Positions 46,810 to 56,050 of a stretch of DNA of 64,000 bases are shown piece by piece. Origin of the DNA: Candidatus Marimicrobium litorale (GTDB lineage: Bacteria > Pseudomonadota > Gammaproteobacteria > Pseudomonadales > Halieaceae); contig NZ_SHNO01000001.1 of assembly GCF_026262645.1 (NCBI RefSeq), forward strand, positions 3,224,001-3,288,000, in the 5' to 3' direction. Within the stretch, counting starts at the first letter, position 1, and each line of letters starts with the position of its first letter. A model generated the notes under the pieces. It searched no databases, had not been told where the DNA came from, and saw only the letters and a list, made by a program, of their open reading frames with translations. The translations under genes were made by a program, and so were the position numbers.

Positions 46810-47832
46810 GAACACCTCCTCTAGCAGCTCTACATGAGCTTGATGTGCGTCACGCATGCTCTCGAGAGATCCCATCAGGCCGTGTATTGCGCCATCGTAT
46901 CTGATCACTTCAACGGGGACACCCGCCTCCTGGAGTTTTCTGCCATAGGCTTCCCCCTCATCTCGCAACGGGTCGTATTGCGCTGTGATGATCAGTGCTG
47001 GCGGCAGATTCTTATAAGAGGTTGCCAGCATTGGGCTCGCAGTCGGATCTAGTCGATCTGTGGCATTTGGCAAGTAGGCTGCGATCATTGCCTCAACGTC
47101 TTTTGAGGTTAGTACATAACCTTCTGCAAAAGTGCGTGCTGAGGGGTAAACGGTATCACTCGCATCTGTGGCCGGTACTGTCAGCAATTGAGCAGCGATA
47201 GCAGGGCCATTTTCGTCCCGTGCTTTTAGAGAAATTGCCGCGGCCAGATTGCCGCCCGCGCTGCTGCCAGCCACTGCTATTCGGTTGGCATCCAGACCCT
47301 GAGATATTGCATTATCGTGGATCCAAAGCAGTGCGGCGTAACAGTCATCAACCGCTGCAGGCCAGGGGTGCTCAGGGGCAAGTCGATAGTCTACAGAGAA
47401 GATTGCTATTCCGGCATCCGCGGCCATTGCTGCGACACGGCTATCCCAGTCTTCCAGTTGATTACCCATCCAGAAGCCGCCTCCGTGAATCCACAGCATA
47501 ACTGGCAATATGCCTTCATGAGGAGGAATATATTTTCGTAACCGAATAGCGCCTCCCGGCCCCGGAATAGCGATGTCTGAAATAGTTACCGCCGCTGTTA
47601 CTGGTGCGAGACGGAGCATTGCTCCCATCTGATCGTTGGCCTGACTGCGCTGCACCTCGATTTGTGCTGGATCAAACACCAATGGCTCAGCGGTGAGCGT
47701 GCTCACCTTGGCGATGATAGCCGCAGGTAGATCCAGTCTACCTTGAGGTGTGAAAGTCCAGCTGTAGGCGATAAGGCCGAAGACTCCAGCCAAAAGAACA
47801 AAGACAAGTAAAAACCGCTGCAGTGTTTTCAT
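46801..47832 (-). CDS. HSL-family alpha/beta hydrolase (family IV esterase)
   Basis: 343 residues with an N-terminal membrane anchor or uncleaved signal (about 5-25). Hormone-sensitive-lipase-type motifs: MLWIHGGGFWMG (HGGG oxyanion), SVDYRLAPEHPWPAAVDD, nucleophile elbow VAGSSAGGNLAA, acid in ITAQYDPLRDEGE and His in YDGAIHGLMG. Esterase for short or medium acyl chains; substrate unknown. Periplasmic side if anchored. Confidence 0.93.
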   Translation of the reverse strand: MKTLQRFLLVFVLLAGVFGLIAYSWTFTPQGRLDLPAAIIAKVSTLTAEPLVFDPAQIEVQRSQANDQMGAMLRLAPVTAAVTISDIAIPGPGGAIRLRKYIPPHEGILPVMLWIHGGGFWMGNQLEDWDSRVAAMAADAGIAIFSVDYRLAPEHPWPAAVDDCYAALLWIHDNAISQGLDANRIAVAGSSAGGNLAAAISLKARDENGPAIAAQLLTVPATDASDTVYPSARTFAEGYVLTSKDVEAMIAAYLPNATDRLDPTASPMLATSYKNLPPALIITAQYDPLRDEGEAYGRKLQEAGVPVEVIRYDGAIHGLMGSLESMRDAHQAHVELLEEVFKQ

Positions 47833-48085
47833 ATGGGATTTTCCGGAGTAAAACTGGTATCAGTTTACATAAATCTGTGTGCTTTGACCGCGTGTTAATG
47901 ACCTGACGAGCAGCTTCTCGCATACATCGTTTAGATAAAAATTGGTTGAACGCCAGGCACCACGCAGAACTCGAAATCTTCAAGCCCACTAGACAACGCA
48001 GTCGTTAGTATGACCTTACTCATCTTGTTCCCTTCCTTTTTGAAAATGCCAATTGCTTGTTGCGCTTGGAATTCGGTAGTTGATT

Positions 48086-50122
48086 TTAATCCTTGGGGCT
48101 GACCGAAAATGCGTTAGTTGTGCCTACAAAGTTATGGCCATTCTTGTCGACACCTAAATGGCGCATTTGGTACGTTCCGGCTGCGATGTCTTCCGGGATT
48201 TTCCATTCAAGCATTGCGATTGCGCGGTTGCCTTGAAAGCGCCAGCTCACTCGAGTCGACCACTCCGCATCGGTTGCAACGGTCTGCCAGCCGGCCGTTT
48301 CCTTACGTCGCACTTCAAAAAAATTATTGCCGGTTGCATAGTTTTTGCTTGGATCAGCTGAGAGAAATTCAGCCGTTACCGTGTCTGCAGGAGTATAGTT
48401 GTCACGAACGGGAGACACGACATCCCCCGCTTTCCTATCGCCGTGATCGGCAGAATCCTCACGGTAAGGCAAGGCCAGCTCGGTTGATCTGCCGCGCCAA
48501 TCATCATATGTCTGTTGCGAAGCTATTTCCTGATCTGCGCGCAGCGCAGCGGCCAGCTGGCTAACCACTTGCTGATAAGCGGGGAGTGACCAGCGTCCAT
48601 GAAGGTTGTGCGCGGCTTCATATTGCTGCAAGTCGTATTCTTCTGGTGTCGTAATATAGCCTGCAAATTCGTTGACATAGCCTGCGAGCACAATATGTTT
48701 TGCCGAGCCATCCAGCTCACTCATTACGGTGTCGCGTAAGCGGCGCCCAGCCATAGTGGTGACTTCACCAGGCATTGCCAATATGACGAACTGACCAATA
48801 CGTGCCACGGTGACCGAGTGTACTTGCGATTGCAATGGCGGGTTTTGGCTTCCGGTTTCGAATAGTATCGCTTTTGGCGCCTGGCACAGACGAACCTCCT
48901 CTGTCCAGGCAGGTGCGCCCGTGACCAGGCGGATCAGCCAGTCCCGCCAAACACTTTGCTCGGTCATACCTTCTTCGAAAAGAAAGTGACCACCTCCGTC
49001 CTCTGTAGATCCTCCCGCGAAGGAATAGCCGTAAGCCGACGGGCAGGTGTGCTGAACGCCACTGCCTGTGAATCGATCGTCTACCGCATAATTTGCCAAA
49101 CTAACGTACACCTGGCGCGAATCAATGGGGCCGCTGAGCTGCTCCTTCGCTGATTCAAACAAAGCATATGCGCTTGCGACCTGCCGTTCGCCCATCATCT
49201 TCGTTGTTTCCACATCTGTCTCACCCGGGCCGGTATTGTCGAGGTTGAGATTAGGGGTTACATCGCCGGGGTCTGACTGAGCAAAGGCCGCCACAAATCC
49301 GTTCTCAGCACGAAGCGGCGTGGCGTGCGCTTGCTCCACTGCAAGCGAGGCATAGCCCTTGTGATCGCCGGAGACCAAACGGTTGTAATAGTTCATCGCT
49401 GTCGGATGCAAGGCGTACCAATTAATCAGGCCGATGTCTCCGGTCTCGTCTGTGAACTTGAGCAGCGTCATCGTTTTATTTGTGTTATCTGTGTAGCGCG
49501 CACGCTCATCGGCAGGATTTGCAAGGTAAGCGACCGCTGAGCGGTTTGCTCCCCCGTTCTCTACACGTCCTGTGTTAACGAATACATTGCCGGGTTCAAG
49601 ATCATCATGGGCGCGGATAATAGAATCGGCGATGCCCTCGACTATCGCGACGTAATGTTCAGGATAAAATCCGCCATCAAGGCCCGTGTCTGTGCGTGAA
49701 TGCCAGTAGCCAGTGGGTCCGGCATGCGTGTGGGTGGCACTGATAATGACATTGTGCAGCCCATAGATATTCCCGTAGCGTGCTTGCAGAATTTCAACAA
49801 CCGCTAGTACTACGTGGTGGTCGATACTGCCCAGGTCAACACTGGCGAATACCAGACGCTGCGCTGGATCATTTAACTCGCCAATAACGAAAGCTCTGGA
49901 GAAGAGGCGTATATGCAGGCCTTCGCCAATTTGATCGGGTCGTCCGAAGCCCCACAACGGCAACCCCACTACGGGTCCTGTCACATCAGCCACTCCGCGG
50001 CCTACCAGGTAGTGGTTGGCAGATAATTCAGTTTCTTCGACGAAAGTATCGACCTCAATGCGGGCTGACGCACTGGCGATAAACAGCAAAAACGACAAGG
50101 CACCAGAAATAAAGGCGTTCAT
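48086..50122 (-). CDS. Neutral ceramidase
   Basis: 678 residues with signal peptide (about 1-21, SASARI). Clear neutral/alkaline ceramidase: RGVADVTGPVVGLPLWGFGR, FASVDLGSIDHHV, NVIISATHTHAGPTGY (zinc His pair), MNYYNRLVSGDHKGYAS, FAQSDPGDVTPN and LAGYVNEFAGYITTPEEYDL. The C-terminal immunoglobulin-like domain (about 570-678) is complete. Secreted or periplasmic amidase that splits ceramide into sphingosine and fatty acid; in marine bacteria it may serve sphingolipids of algae or other microbes. No sphingolipid synthesis gene is in the window. Confidence 0.95.
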   Translation of the reverse strand: MNAFISGALSFLLFIASASARIEVDTFVEETELSANHYLVGRGVADVTGPVVGLPLWGFGRPDQIGEGLHIRLFSRAFVIGELNDPAQRLVFASVDLGSIDHHVVLAVVEILQARYGNIYGLHNVIISATHTHAGPTGYWHSRTDTGLDGGFYPEHYVAIVEGIADSIIRAHDDLEPGNVFVNTGRVENGGANRSAVAYLANPADERARYTDNTNKTMTLLKFTDETGDIGLINWYALHPTAMNYYNRLVSGDHKGYASLAVEQAHATPLRAENGFVAAFAQSDPGDVTPNLNLDNTGPGETDVETTKMMGERQVASAYALFESAKEQLSGPIDSRQVYVSLANYAVDDRFTGSGVQHTCPSAYGYSFAGGSTEDGGGHFLFEEGMTEQSVWRDWLIRLVTGAPAWTEEVRLCQAPKAILFETGSQNPPLQSQVHSVTVARIGQFVILAMPGEVTTMAGRRLRDTVMSELDGSAKHIVLAGYVNEFAGYITTPEEYDLQQYEAAHNLHGRWSLPAYQQVVSQLAAALRADQEIASQQTYDDWRGRSTELALPYREDSADHGDRKAGDVVSPVRDNYTPADTVTAEFLSADPSKNYATGNNFFEVRRKETAGWQTVATDAEWSTRVSWRFQGNRAIAMLEWKIPEDIAAGTYQMRHLGVDKNGHNFVGTTNAFSVSPKD

Positions 50123-50162
50123 ATCAGGTTCTCGCGGTTGTGAAAAAGGCGCTCACGGATGG

Positions 50163-51167
50163 CTACTTTTCAGCGACAATTCGCCAATTTAGATCAGCAA
50201 TCTTCGCTTTTTCGGCGTCGGTCCATGCCTGGCCGCCTTTCTGTAATAGGTCAAGAGACTGCTCGACCCAGGGAGGCATCAACTTGATTTTTTCCAGCCC
50301 GCGAACAATCCTTCTCACCCAAAGGATCAGGTCGCGTTTCTGCTCACAGATTGGCCAGGCTTCACTCTTAGAGGGTGCCGAGAGCACTATATTAAATCCC
50401 GCTCTTTCCAGTGCGGCGCAAACATCGGTGGGGTACATTGACTGAGTCGCGGCCAACGTGGGTAAAAAAGTTCTATGAAGCGTGGCGTGTTCGTTGTTAT
50501 TCCAGTCAAAGTAGGGAGACAACAAATACTCCGAGCAGGCATACCGCGCGCCCGGCTTTAGTACGCGGTACATTTCTCTGGCGTGGTCATCCAGCTCTTC
50601 TTTTTTGAAGAAGGGCCAAACGGCCTGAAAAGAGAAACAGCCATCGAAGCTCTCTGCAGCATACTCCAGAGGGTCATGATGATTGCCTACTTTAAAATGC
50701 AGTCGATCACTCATATTGCACTCGTCAGCCCAATCAATCGCATTTTCGATTTGATTCGGATCAATGTTGTAGCCTGACACCTGACCACCGGAGAGGGTTG
50801 CAAAGTGATGGGCGATTCTCCCTCTGCCACAACCCATGTCCAGCAAATGTGTGTCTGCGGGCGCCTCCAGGTTAAGCTCCTTGAAAATGGCCTCTTCAAT
50901 AATTAACTGGTTTCCATAGAGGCCTTGGGAGTCGTCAAGCTGGGGCGGGATGTAGAGCTTTTCCAGGTCGAAGACAGACAGCATGTTGTTCAGTACCTTG
51001 TAATAGTCTGCTACTGCTTTAGTTTCGTCTTCTGTACTGGTTTCCTCACCCGCCTGCATCCGTTGAAAGAATTTGTAAGCGTTAATGCAATCCTGCTTAT
51101 CCTCGTCGGACAATGTGATCAAGCGTTTGATGCCGACAAAGGATGTTTTGATTCTGTACCAATTCAT
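50163..51167 (-). CDS. Sterol C-24-methyltransferase-like SAM methyltransferase
   Basis: 334 residues. SAM-binding motif I LLDMGCGRGR (residues 108-117), then VSGYNIDPNQIENA, SFDGCFSFQAVWPF, MYRVLKPGARYACSEYLL and DWNNNEHATLHRTFLPTLA. The G-x-NI-xx-NQ and the E-x-(8-10)-D-x-NN-x-EH patterns are those of sterol 24-C-methyltransferase (ERG6/SMT) rather than of cyclopropane synthase. Start set at ATG 51167; the frame extends upstream without similarity. Only 41 bp separate its stop from the ceramidase start, so the two may share a transcript. It may act on a sterol, another isoprenoid or a lipid. Confidence 0.8.
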   Translation of the reverse strand: MNWYRIKTSFVGIKRLITLSDEDKQDCINAYKFFQRMQAGEETSTEDETKAVADYYKVLNNMLSVFDLEKLYIPPQLDDSQGLYGNQLIIEEAIFKELNLEAPADTHLLDMGCGRGRIAHHFATLSGGQVSGYNIDPNQIENAIDWADECNMSDRLHFKVGNHHDPLEYAAESFDGCFSFQAVWPFFKKEELDDHAREMYRVLKPGARYACSEYLLSPYFDWNNNEHATLHRTFLPTLAATQSMYPTDVCAALERAGFNIVLSAPSKSEAWPICEQKRDLILWVRRIVRGLEKIKLMPPWVEQSLDLLQKGGQAWTDAEKAKIADLNWRIVAEK

Positions 51168-51326
51168 GGGATTACACGCGCCCTGTTGTAGTGAGTGGAG
51201 GTGGTTGACCTTAACGCAGAGTAGCACCATTTCTACGAGTGACAAGGTAACCTGGGTGAAACCAGCGCGAGGGCGGATTACAGGGGCCTCATACACTTGT
51301 AGCGGCACCACATTTTCCGCGGAATG

Positions 51327-51350
51327 AAAAAGGGCGCCGATTGGCGCCCT
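51327..51350 (-). terminator. Rho-independent terminator of the copper/heme lipoprotein gene
   Basis: AGGGCGCC-GATT-GGCGCCCT, perfect eight-pair stem with a four-base loop; on the minus strand TTTTTC follows. It lies 28 bp beyond the stop of the gene ending at 51378. Confidence 0.8.
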
Positions 51351-51377
51351 CGTTCAAGCGTTTAGCCTATCAGACGA

Positions 51378-54275
51378 CTATTTGACCTGAATGATCACCT
51401 TTGCTTCTACGCCAAGAGAGTGGTGATCCGCCGCACGCAGGCTTACACGAATCTCGTGTGAGCCAGGTGCAATGTCATCGGGAAGCTCCAGCTGAGTAGT
51501 CTCAGACCAGTCGGTGACGTGATCGGCATCGTCATCATCGGTGTCTAAATAAACGTGATAATGCCCCTCAGTGACGTCACCGTGGTCACCGTCCTCCATC
51601 GAGTGGTCTCCATCTCCCATCGAATGATCATCGTCGTCCATAGAGTGATCGCCGTTGTCCATGGGATCTTCACCACCGTGGCCGTGATTGTCATCGCTAT
51701 GGTTTTCTGGCGGGATCAAATCGAAGTTATCGAAGTCAAGCTCGATAACCACAGTATCACCTGGTGCGAACTCGGCGTCGGCGACTGGACCCACGATAGC
51801 CACGGTCGCATGTTTGTGCTCCGCGTTTATCAGCATATCGTAATTAGCCATTTTGCTGCCAATCAGGATAAACATCTCATCATCGCTGGAAACACCCGGC
51901 ATTATGATGCAGGCGTCACACCAGCCATCACCGGCGCCCGGCGAGGAATCACAGGATTCGTTGTCACTGGGCCCAGCACACGCTGCTCCTACATTGCCTG
52001 CAACACAGGCTCTTGCGGGGCATGGCGATGCGTTGACCGGCCGACGAGACAGTCGCGTGACTACCTCGACATTCGGTGAACCGTCTTCATTGACACCGTT
52101 ATTCCAGGTGGCGCAGTAGGTCAGGGTGCGCTCTGCGGGGTCCGGACTGTTGAATACCATTGCCGGATCGAATCGCTTATTGAGCGGCTCGTCGTACGTA
52201 AACGTCTCGTAGATCAACTCATCGCCGACCGTCATGAAGAAACGCTCACCGCGCTTGTGCGTGTGAGAGGTAATTGACAAAAGTCCATCGCCTTGATCGA
52301 AAACGTAATCGCGACACTCGGTTTTCTTCTCGAAGGGCTTCGTGCCAGTGCCTGCAGTGATGTTATCGATCTCATTGATACCCTGCGCCTGAAAGCGGCG
52401 GTCATCGGCAAAGTACAGATTGCGCCACAGGTGATGTACCGCATCCTTTGTGGACAGATTGAACACGTGAGAATTCCAGAGGAAGATACCGACTGCCGGG
52501 AATTTAGTGTAGAAGCCCTCCCGGTCTGGCCCTGAACTCAACCCCAGTATGCTTCCGCCTCGTGCGTCCGCTTGCGGTCCGTAGCCGCGGCAGGCGACGC
52601 TGTTTTGGACTTCGCTGATGCACTGACCGATACCACAGGAGTTCTTATCCAGAGGCTCACACAGCTCGCCTTTTTGCGGGCCGTCGGCGCAGGTCCAATC
52701 GCCGAAGGCCGGGTCGTGAATTTTATCGATACCCACCGGGGACTTATATAATAAGTTATGGTGGGTGTAGGGGTCTTCCCGTGTCTCGCCGTTCTTCAGG
52801 TAGAAGTAGTCCCCCGTCTCGTCGAGATACTCCTCAGGGATATCATCGCGGAAGTCCTCGTAACGGGCAAAACAGATCTCGCGCTCACCTTCTGCTTTGA
52901 CATCGTGCGGAGCCATCTTCACTTGTATGCCTTTGGTCGGATCGGGCGGATCCAGCGGATCAACGTTCACGACATCAGGTTCGGGCAGGCAGACGCCCAG
53001 CAGGCGCTCCAGCTCCTCCTCACCGCGTCCGAGGGTGTCACCGCATGAACCTTCTTTTGGAGCCCCACATTCTATCCATAGACGAGTCGTTTCGAGTTGT
53101 CCCGGCGAGATCGCGCCTCCCGCACTCGGCATCGGTGCACCGGCGACATCATAGCTTCCGGGGAACGTCTTCGCGGACAGCTTGTGGTAAAGATAGCTGG
53201 AGGCAGGTCTGCGCGGATTTACAAGATCCAGTGATGACCCGGTGGCCTGCACACCAACGAGATTGTCCCACGCGTTTTCGGGAGTGAGATCAAGTCCGCC
53301 AGCCTTGGCGTCGCCGTGGCACAGTGAGTTGGCACAACCGGCTTGCTCGAAAACGACTGCCTGAATGGCTTCGAAGGTAGAATCGTAAGTCGGGCAATAG
53401 GTCAGCTCTGTATCGCTCGATACAATCGCTTCCAATGAGTGAATAGTGTATGCGTTGCTGCCGTGGTTACGAATATTAAGTTCGATCAAATCGCCAATGT
53501 TAACGGCAACGGGCAATATAATGGACTCTTTGATCAGATTGCTCTCACTTGGTATATCGATAGCAATCTCGTAAACCGTTGTACCGCCGATGGACAGCGC
53601 AAGGTTGGCAGTGGAGGGTGCATTGTAATTCAACACACTGTGGCTAAATGCGAACTGCAGCTCCGTGCCCGCCTCAAGCTCGAGTAAAGCCTGCTGGGAA
53701 AGCGAGGCCCAGTTGCAAAATTCGGTGCGCACCTCAAGACCATCATCTTCAACGAACCAGCCCCTATCGCGGTCGCAGTCAACTTCTGCAGGGCGCAGGT
53801 TGATGAAAACGTCGCGATTTTTTGGCTGCACATCCCATGCCAACGGTTCGATGAGGGATACTCGCAGTATTTCCTCCTCTGGGTCGTAGGCTTCGCCATC
53901 AAGCCATGCCAGTAATTTCGCTTTCTCGGAATTGGTCAGCGCTAGTGCGCCCGCGGGGGGCATGGAGCCGCTTTCGAGAGTAAAGTGGATGGCCGAGCTA
54001 AATGATTCGACGAGGGTCTTGGTGTCCAGTGCAAAAGGTGCGAGCGGATTTTCGCCACCGTTATGACAGCCCGTGCATTTTGCCTGCAATATCGGCGCGA
54101 TATCTGCCTCGTAGTCCAGCATTCCCGCGGTACTGGTGTTGTTGTCTGCGGTGCCCGTGTCGTTCGCAACGCTGATTCCACCACCACCACCACCACCACC
54201 ACCGCCACAGGCGGTCAGGATGGCAACCAGGAATGAGAGAGAGACAAGGTTAAGAGAGGGGGAAAATAATCGCAT
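51378..54275 (-). CDS. Lipoprotein with cytochrome c motifs, PHM-like copper monooxygenase domain and Met/His repeat
   Basis: 965 residues; start at ATG 54275 with GCGAGGCATTTCTC before it. Order: signal peptide and lipobox LTAC (Cys23), ten glycines (24-33), a heme c site AKCTGCH (67-71), a beta-rich region (about 130-300), a second cytochrome-like segment with CANSLCH (CxxxCH, about 325), then a PHM/DBH-like type II copper monooxygenase region: EICFARYEDF, YTHHNLLY (CuH-type His), FLWNSHVFNLS, ITSHTHKRGERFF (CuM-type His-x-His) and TLTYCATWNNG. Cys-rich inserts (GIGQCISEVQNSVACRG) recall similar proteins of myxobacteria. Residues about 872-899 hold a repeat of MDxGDHS units, then a beta domain (HYHVYLDTDDDD). 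Probably an outer-membrane redox lipoprotein; substrate unknown. Confidence 0.8.
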   Translation of the reverse strand: MRLFSPSLNLVSLSFLVAILTACGGGGGGGGGGISVANDTGTADNNTSTAGMLDYEADIAPILQAKCTGCHNGGENPLAPFALDTKTLVESFSSAIHFTLESGSMPPAGALALTNSEKAKLLAWLDGEAYDPEEEILRVSLIEPLAWDVQPKNRDVFINLRPAEVDCDRDRGWFVEDDGLEVRTEFCNWASLSQQALLELEAGTELQFAFSHSVLNYNAPSTANLALSIGGTTVYEIAIDIPSESNLIKESIILPVAVNIGDLIELNIRNHGSNAYTIHSLEAIVSSDTELTYCPTYDSTFEAIQAVVFEQAGCANSLCHGDAKAGGLDLTPENAWDNLVGVQATGSSLDLVNPRRPASSYLYHKLSAKTFPGSYDVAGAPMPSAGGAISPGQLETTRLWIECGAPKEGSCGDTLGRGEEELERLLGVCLPEPDVVNVDPLDPPDPTKGIQVKMAPHDVKAEGEREICFARYEDFRDDIPEEYLDETGDYFYLKNGETREDPYTHHNLLYKSPVGIDKIHDPAFGDWTCADGPQKGELCEPLDKNSCGIGQCISEVQNSVACRGYGPQADARGGSILGLSSGPDREGFYTKFPAVGIFLWNSHVFNLSTKDAVHHLWRNLYFADDRRFQAQGINEIDNITAGTGTKPFEKKTECRDYVFDQGDGLLSITSHTHKRGERFFMTVGDELIYETFTYDEPLNKRFDPAMVFNSPDPAERTLTYCATWNNGVNEDGSPNVEVVTRLSRRPVNASPCPARACVAGNVGAACAGPSDNESCDSSPGAGDGWCDACIIMPGVSSDDEMFILIGSKMANYDMLINAEHKHATVAIVGPVADAEFAPGDTVVIELDFDNFDLIPPENHSDDNHGHGGEDPMDNGDHSMDDDDHSMGDGDHSMEDGDHGDVTEGHYHVYLDTDDDDADHVTDWSETTQLELPDDIAPGSHEIRVSLRAADHHSLGVEAKVIIQVK
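51579..51662 (-). repeat. 21-bp tandem repeat coding for MDxGDHS units
   Basis: About four units of 21 bp inside the copper/heme lipoprotein gene, giving MDNGDHS, MDDDDHS, MGDGDHS and MEDGDHG. Copies differ at several bases but keep Met, Asp and His, which suggests selection for metal binding. Confidence 0.8.
54177..54206 (-). repeat. Trinucleotide run coding for ten glycines
   Basis: CCA/CCG-type triplets repeated ten times just after the lipid-attachment cysteine codon (54207-54209) of the copper/heme lipoprotein. Slippage here would alter tether length in whole residues. Confidence 0.85.
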
Positions 54276-54717
54276 GAGAAATGCCTCGCCGAGACGGATC
54301 ATAGCGCTCGACTTTGACTGGAAGTATTGTTATGAAAATCAGGCAAAAGTTTACCTGACGACGGGTGGTAGTCAACCCATATAACCACACGCTAAAAATG
54401 GTTATAGGTGTCTTATACAGAGCGGTGACGTGCAAGGCAGACGGCACGGCATTCTCGTCGTTGGTGGGCCACAGAGCGACTTGTAGTAGAGAGACCCACA
54501 GGCAACTGAAAATAGGCCTCTTGACTGGGCTGCACCCGCCCGGATCCAACCTTGAATGCATTGGGTAAAAGAATGCGGAAGATCTGCGACAGGTGGCAAG
54601 GCACACGGAACAAGCACAGGCCGCGAGCATGTGTCAGGTTGTAGCAAGTCTGGGTCGTCCACCGGATTGACCCGATCTCTTTATGAGGCAACAGGACATT
54701 CCTTGGCAGGGCGCGTG
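54276..54717. other. Intergenic stretch, no gene seen
   Basis: About 440 bases upstream of the copper/heme lipoprotein gene and below the end of the broken methyltransferase gene. Only short overlapping frames. Confidence 0.35.
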
Positions 54718-55540
54718 TTAAGGCGCTGCGCTGGTTTTTGCCTGGGCGCCTTCCGCCATTTCATCAGGATAGAAATCCCATAGGGCTTGTGTGCCTTTGA
54801 TGCAGAAGGCGACACTCTCCGGGCTGCGAATCTGGCACGGATCCTGACGGACATCTGGATCCCAGTAGATCTTGCCCAATTGCACGCCAGTGCCAACACC
54901 AAGGAGGCCCGGAGGCGCGCAGGAGAAGTATTTTTGCCAATACTTTTCTGAGTAGAAAACGGCGCAGTAGGGAAGGTTGGTATACTCGTCGAGAAACAAT
55001 ATTCCGCCGGGTGCGAGATACGGCCATAGATGGATGAGACATTCGTGCAGGCTGGAGTAGAAATCAACATCCAGAAACATCATCGCGATCTTGCCCTCGT
55101 GGTGGGGCAAAGAGTGTTCAAACCAACCGGGGTGAAGACTGCAACTGGCTACTTCGCCGAAGCGCTCAATATTCCCTTTTACTTCGTCCAGGGAGCCACC
55201 GAATAGCCCTGGGATAAAACCTTTAGCAAAAGTCTTCTCGGCAATGGGATCGCCCTCTGTCGTCGGCGGCAGACCCTCGAAAGAATCATAGACTTTAAGT
55301 TTACGCCCCACGATAGCGCAAATAATAGATAAATTAACTGTGGCGCCGCCTTTCCAGCAGCTTCATCGCCATCAGAAGGTGTGCTCGCCAAGATGTGCCC
55401 GATTTGATTTGGCGGGTATTGCGCCAAAAGCGAAAACCCAGGCCTATGCGCTTGTTCCAAGGCATGCCATAGGCTCTGTGCACCTTGAATGAATGGCTCA
55501 GGATGATGATGGTCAGAGGTGTCGCGAAAAAGACCAGCAA
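54718..55540 (-). pseudogene. Broken TylF/MycF-type O-methyltransferase gene
   Basis: The long downstream frame (from about 55362 to 54718) reads like the catalytic part of a macrocin-O-methyltransferase (TylF/MycF/NovP) relative: CWKGGATVNLS, GRKLKVYDSFEGLPP, MMFLDVDFYSSLHECLIHLW, GGILFLDEYTNLPYCAVFYSE. The part before it is in another frame (about 55540 to 55352): MPWNKRIGLGFRFWRNT then IKSGTSWRAHLLMAMKLLE. Homologues normally have about 14 residues, including the GDxVECG SAM motif, between LLE and CWKGG. Here both are encoded by the same bases TGCTGGAA at about 55352-55359 in different frames, so roughly 40-50 bp with the core SAM motif are gone. A possible true start at ATG 55590 (MKLSYKNKLKLVKFL) would need one more frame change. 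A shortened protein from GTG 55311 would lack the SAM site. Confidence 0.72.
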
Positions 55541-55590
55541 CCTCGCAGAAATTTGACTAGCTTAAGTTTATTTTTATAGGACAGTTTCAT

Positions 55591-56050
55591 TATATTTTTG
55601 CCATTACCGCTTTATCCTGCGCGTCCGTGTATGCTTGCACTTCAAGCTGAAGTTTATCTTTATAGCGCACTGAGTAAACGCAGAAGATGAATGCTTTGCT
55701 TTATACAACACCCTTTACGCTGGTACTTCTTATTCACGGTGGCGTGTCAGCGTGAACGACAGGCGACTTGTTTTATTGTATCGGTCGAGCCTGACCTATC
55801 CAGTGTGGACCACCTGCAAATTCCAACTAAACAATGCTGCTATGAACGATAAATCAGTGACAATGTCCGCAGGCCCGCATCCGGTTTGCCGCCGCTAGCA
55901 TAACAGGCATACCTGCAGTGTAGCCACAATATCAGCGTGTAAAGTTAGTCGAGCTACATTCCATCTACCACTAAATCTCAAAGAAACGCAGCGCCACAGC
56001 AGGGTGCGTTTATTGGTTGGGGGTTGCTGCTTTGCCCTTGTAGAAATTGC
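55591..56050. other. Intergenic stretch between two decayed genes
   Basis: About 460 bases with nothing recognised. Confidence 0.4.

Noticed and set aside
51555-52079. 174-codon plus-strand frame
   Set aside because: Antisense of the copper/heme lipoprotein; Val/His richness mirrors the Asp/Met codons of the repeat.
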